From Verpa conica (lineage: Eukaryota; Ascomycota; Pezizomycetes; Pezizales; Morchellaceae), in contig JAUFSD010000006.1 of assembly GCA_033030425.1 (NCBI GenBank), forward strand, positions 744,001 through 808,000: a stretch of 64,000 nucleotides of DNA. The letters are read 5' to 3'. Under the pieces are notes generated by a model. The model did no database searches, had not been told where the DNA came from, and worked only from the letters and a program-made list of their open reading frames with translations. Positions 62,452 through 64,000 of this stretch are shown here, piece by piece; the stretch's first letter is position 1; each line of letters opens with the position of its first letter. A program made the position numbers and the translations under genes.

Positions 62452-62717
62452 AAGTCTGTCACTTTAGGTACGATTCACAACGGAGTCCTCACAACAAAAA
62501 GTGAAGTACACCTACATTAGACTGACCTTGCAAGAGCTACAATTATGGGAAACAGAGAAGAGCTATAGGGAGCTTTGGAGGTGAGGCTGAGGTATAGTAG
62601 GAATAAGATTACTAATAGAATAGGATAGTTAAGATGTATTACTTGGGTTAGTGAGGATGTTGGTGAGTATTTACTTTACTTTTTAGTGTTGCGACTCGTA
62701 CTCAAAGTGACATACTT
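62452..62717. mobile_element. TA-flanked TIR element, 266 bp (MITE-like)
   Basis: The ends AAGT(C/A)TGTCACTTT, then TACGA-TC-CAAC, match over about 30 bases with about five differences. TA borders both ends (62450-62451, 62718-62719). No coding capacity. Confidence 0.72.
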
Positions 62718-63394
62718 TATTTCTCAGTGAGTAGACAGGAGTAAATAAAAAATATATATGTTTATAATTAACAATCGAAGGTGAATTATCTAGAGTATAA
62801 TATAATTTCTCATAGGTGCTTTTAAGAGATTAGAGCTAGAGTTATTGCCTCCCTATGGTGTTCACTTTATCACTGCCTGCCCTGAAAATGGTGAGCTGCT
62901 CGTGTTACCATAAGAAGCTATTAATACGATTACCCCCAGTATCGAAGATATAGGCAACATAGCATTACTAGAAAGAGTATCACTTAAGCTTAGGTATAAC
63001 TTATGGTAAATTGTAAGCCTCTATATCTTTGGGCATTGCTAGCTGGCGGTTATTTTGTCTTGATAGGGCCAAAGAGTTATGGCTTCCACAGCATCCAAAA
63101 GCAACTCTTGGGGGATCATGTAGCCTCAAAACGCGTAACCCCTAAACCACGGAAAGCCACTAGGATCGATTACTCAATCATGTTGCATCTCACCCTTTCC
63201 ACTAAACGCCTAGCCAGCAGAGTCTGGCGGGGTAACATGCCGTACAGGGTTCGCCCAAATCCCAACCGTCCAGCGCATCCATTCCGAGTTCCTGGAGTAT
63301 ATAAACTTACAAATCGCCTCATTTATTCAATTCCTCAACTTCCTTAGCCACAAAATCACATATATAGTCAATCAATCTCATTTATATACCAGCA
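62718..63394. other. Upstream region of the glycolipid transfer protein gene
   Basis: Non-coding. The 114-codon frame at 63003-63347 shows no domain and overlaps what should be the promoter. CT-rich and CA-rich sequence precedes the ATG at 63395. Confidence 0.4.
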
Positions 63395-64000
63395 ATGGCT
63401 TCAGCAACTTATTTCGATCAAGCCGGGAGGAGGTCGTTCAAAGATGTCCCTGTGAATGATGGCCAGATAGCCACGACCGAGTTCCTCGAGGCTTGCGAGG
63501 CTGTGGTACAGCTCTTTGGTACGTGATGGAGTACTTCTCTATTATTCATTTCGACTGACGTTGGTATTTAGACTTGCTGGGGGGCACTGCCTTTTCTGCT
63601 GTCCAGAGCGACATGACGGGAAATATTAAGGTGGAATACACCGATATCCATCTATGCTTAACACAAGTGTACTGACATCACCCCCCCTCAGAAAATTCGC
63701 GACCGCCAACTCTCGCATCCCGCACAGTCAGAAACTCTCCAGGATCTTGTTAAAAATGAAATGGCAGAGAAAAAGAAGACGGCTACCGAGGGACTACTCT
63801 GGCTCAACCGGTTCGTTTAGCCCTCAATCCCCAATTAGTTGTGTAAAGCACCCTAACACATTTCTTGAACAGCGGCCTCTCATTCACCTCAGTTGCTCTC
63901 CGAAAGAATACCCAAGATGCAGATGAAAAGCTGTCCGCTTCCTTCTCGAGCGCATACGGTGAAACTCTCAAAAAGCACCATAACTTTATAGTCAAGGGAA
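63395..64000 (+). CDS. Glycolipid transfer protein (GLTP fold), 5' part
   Basis: Exons 63395-63518, 63572-63630, 63692-63810 and 63873 to the window edge; the 3' end is cut off. The 143 residues seen match the GLTP family: SFKDVPVNDGQIATTEFLEACEAVVQLFDLLG, the sugar-binding DMTGNIKKIRDRQ (Asp, Asn and Lys of the headgroup site), TEGLLWLNRGLSF (Trp that stacks on the sugar), and HHNFIVK (conserved His). The protein moves glycosphingolipids between membranes in the cytosol. The Podospora relative HET-C2 is a vegetative-incompatibility locus that is read by an NLR partner, which makes the NLR 2 kb upstream noteworthy. Confidence 0.92.

Overview
The window is a piece of an ascomycete (Pezizomycotina-type) fungal genome. 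This follows from gene structure: most genes are split by 48-85 nt introns with GT(A/G)NGN donors, (A/C)TAA(C/T)-like branch sites and YAG acceptors. It also follows from the gene content: SNU66, FRS2, NAR1, GCH1, a PTR2 transporter, a GH5 exo-glucanase and a fungal NLR. The high intron number (12 exons in the PTR2 gene, 8 in the GH5 gene) would suit an early-diverging Pezizomycotina lineage such as Pezizomycetes; that placement is a guess. There are no operons, and genes sit 0.5-6 kb apart on both strands. Exons were reassembled by hand from splice signals, reading phase and family knowledge; exon coordinates are in each entry.

Layout. 0-13 kb: a 1,818-residue low-complexity nuclear-type protein (+), the tri-snRNP splicing factor SNU66 (+), and a fungal CorA-like membrane protein (-). 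13-17.9 kb: gene-poor. 18-33 kb: an F-box/LRR protein (+), phenylalanyl-tRNA synthetase alpha subunit (+), a small unknown protein (-), GTP cyclohydrolase I (-), and a large proline-rich coiled-coil protein (-). 33-41 kb: a gene desert with one tRNA-Arg(ACG) and decayed repeats. 41-52 kb: a secreted GH5 exo-1,3-beta-glucanase (+), an aldehyde dehydrogenase (+), a PTR2-type peptide transporter (+) and the cytosolic Fe-S assembly factor NAR1 (-). 53-61 kb: a nucleotidyltransferase-fold-like protein (+) followed on the same strand by a fungal STAND/NLR protein with a helical N-terminus, a NACHT and ankyrin repeats. The right edge is the 5' part of a glycolipid transfer protein gene (+).

Most genes are unrelated housekeeping functions. 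The most notable part is 52-63 kb. The NTase-like gene and the NLR gene are neighbours, and five short non-coding elements with terminal inverted repeats flanked by TA lie in and around them. Two of these sit inside introns of the NLR gene, one of them in the intron directly after the 25-nt exon that encodes the P-loop. Two more TA-flanked elements lie near 6.5-7.3 kb and 14 kb. Their inverted repeats all differ, so the window appears to hold at least seven separate MITE-like families. This, with the NTase-NLR pairing, is the best candidate for something not described before.
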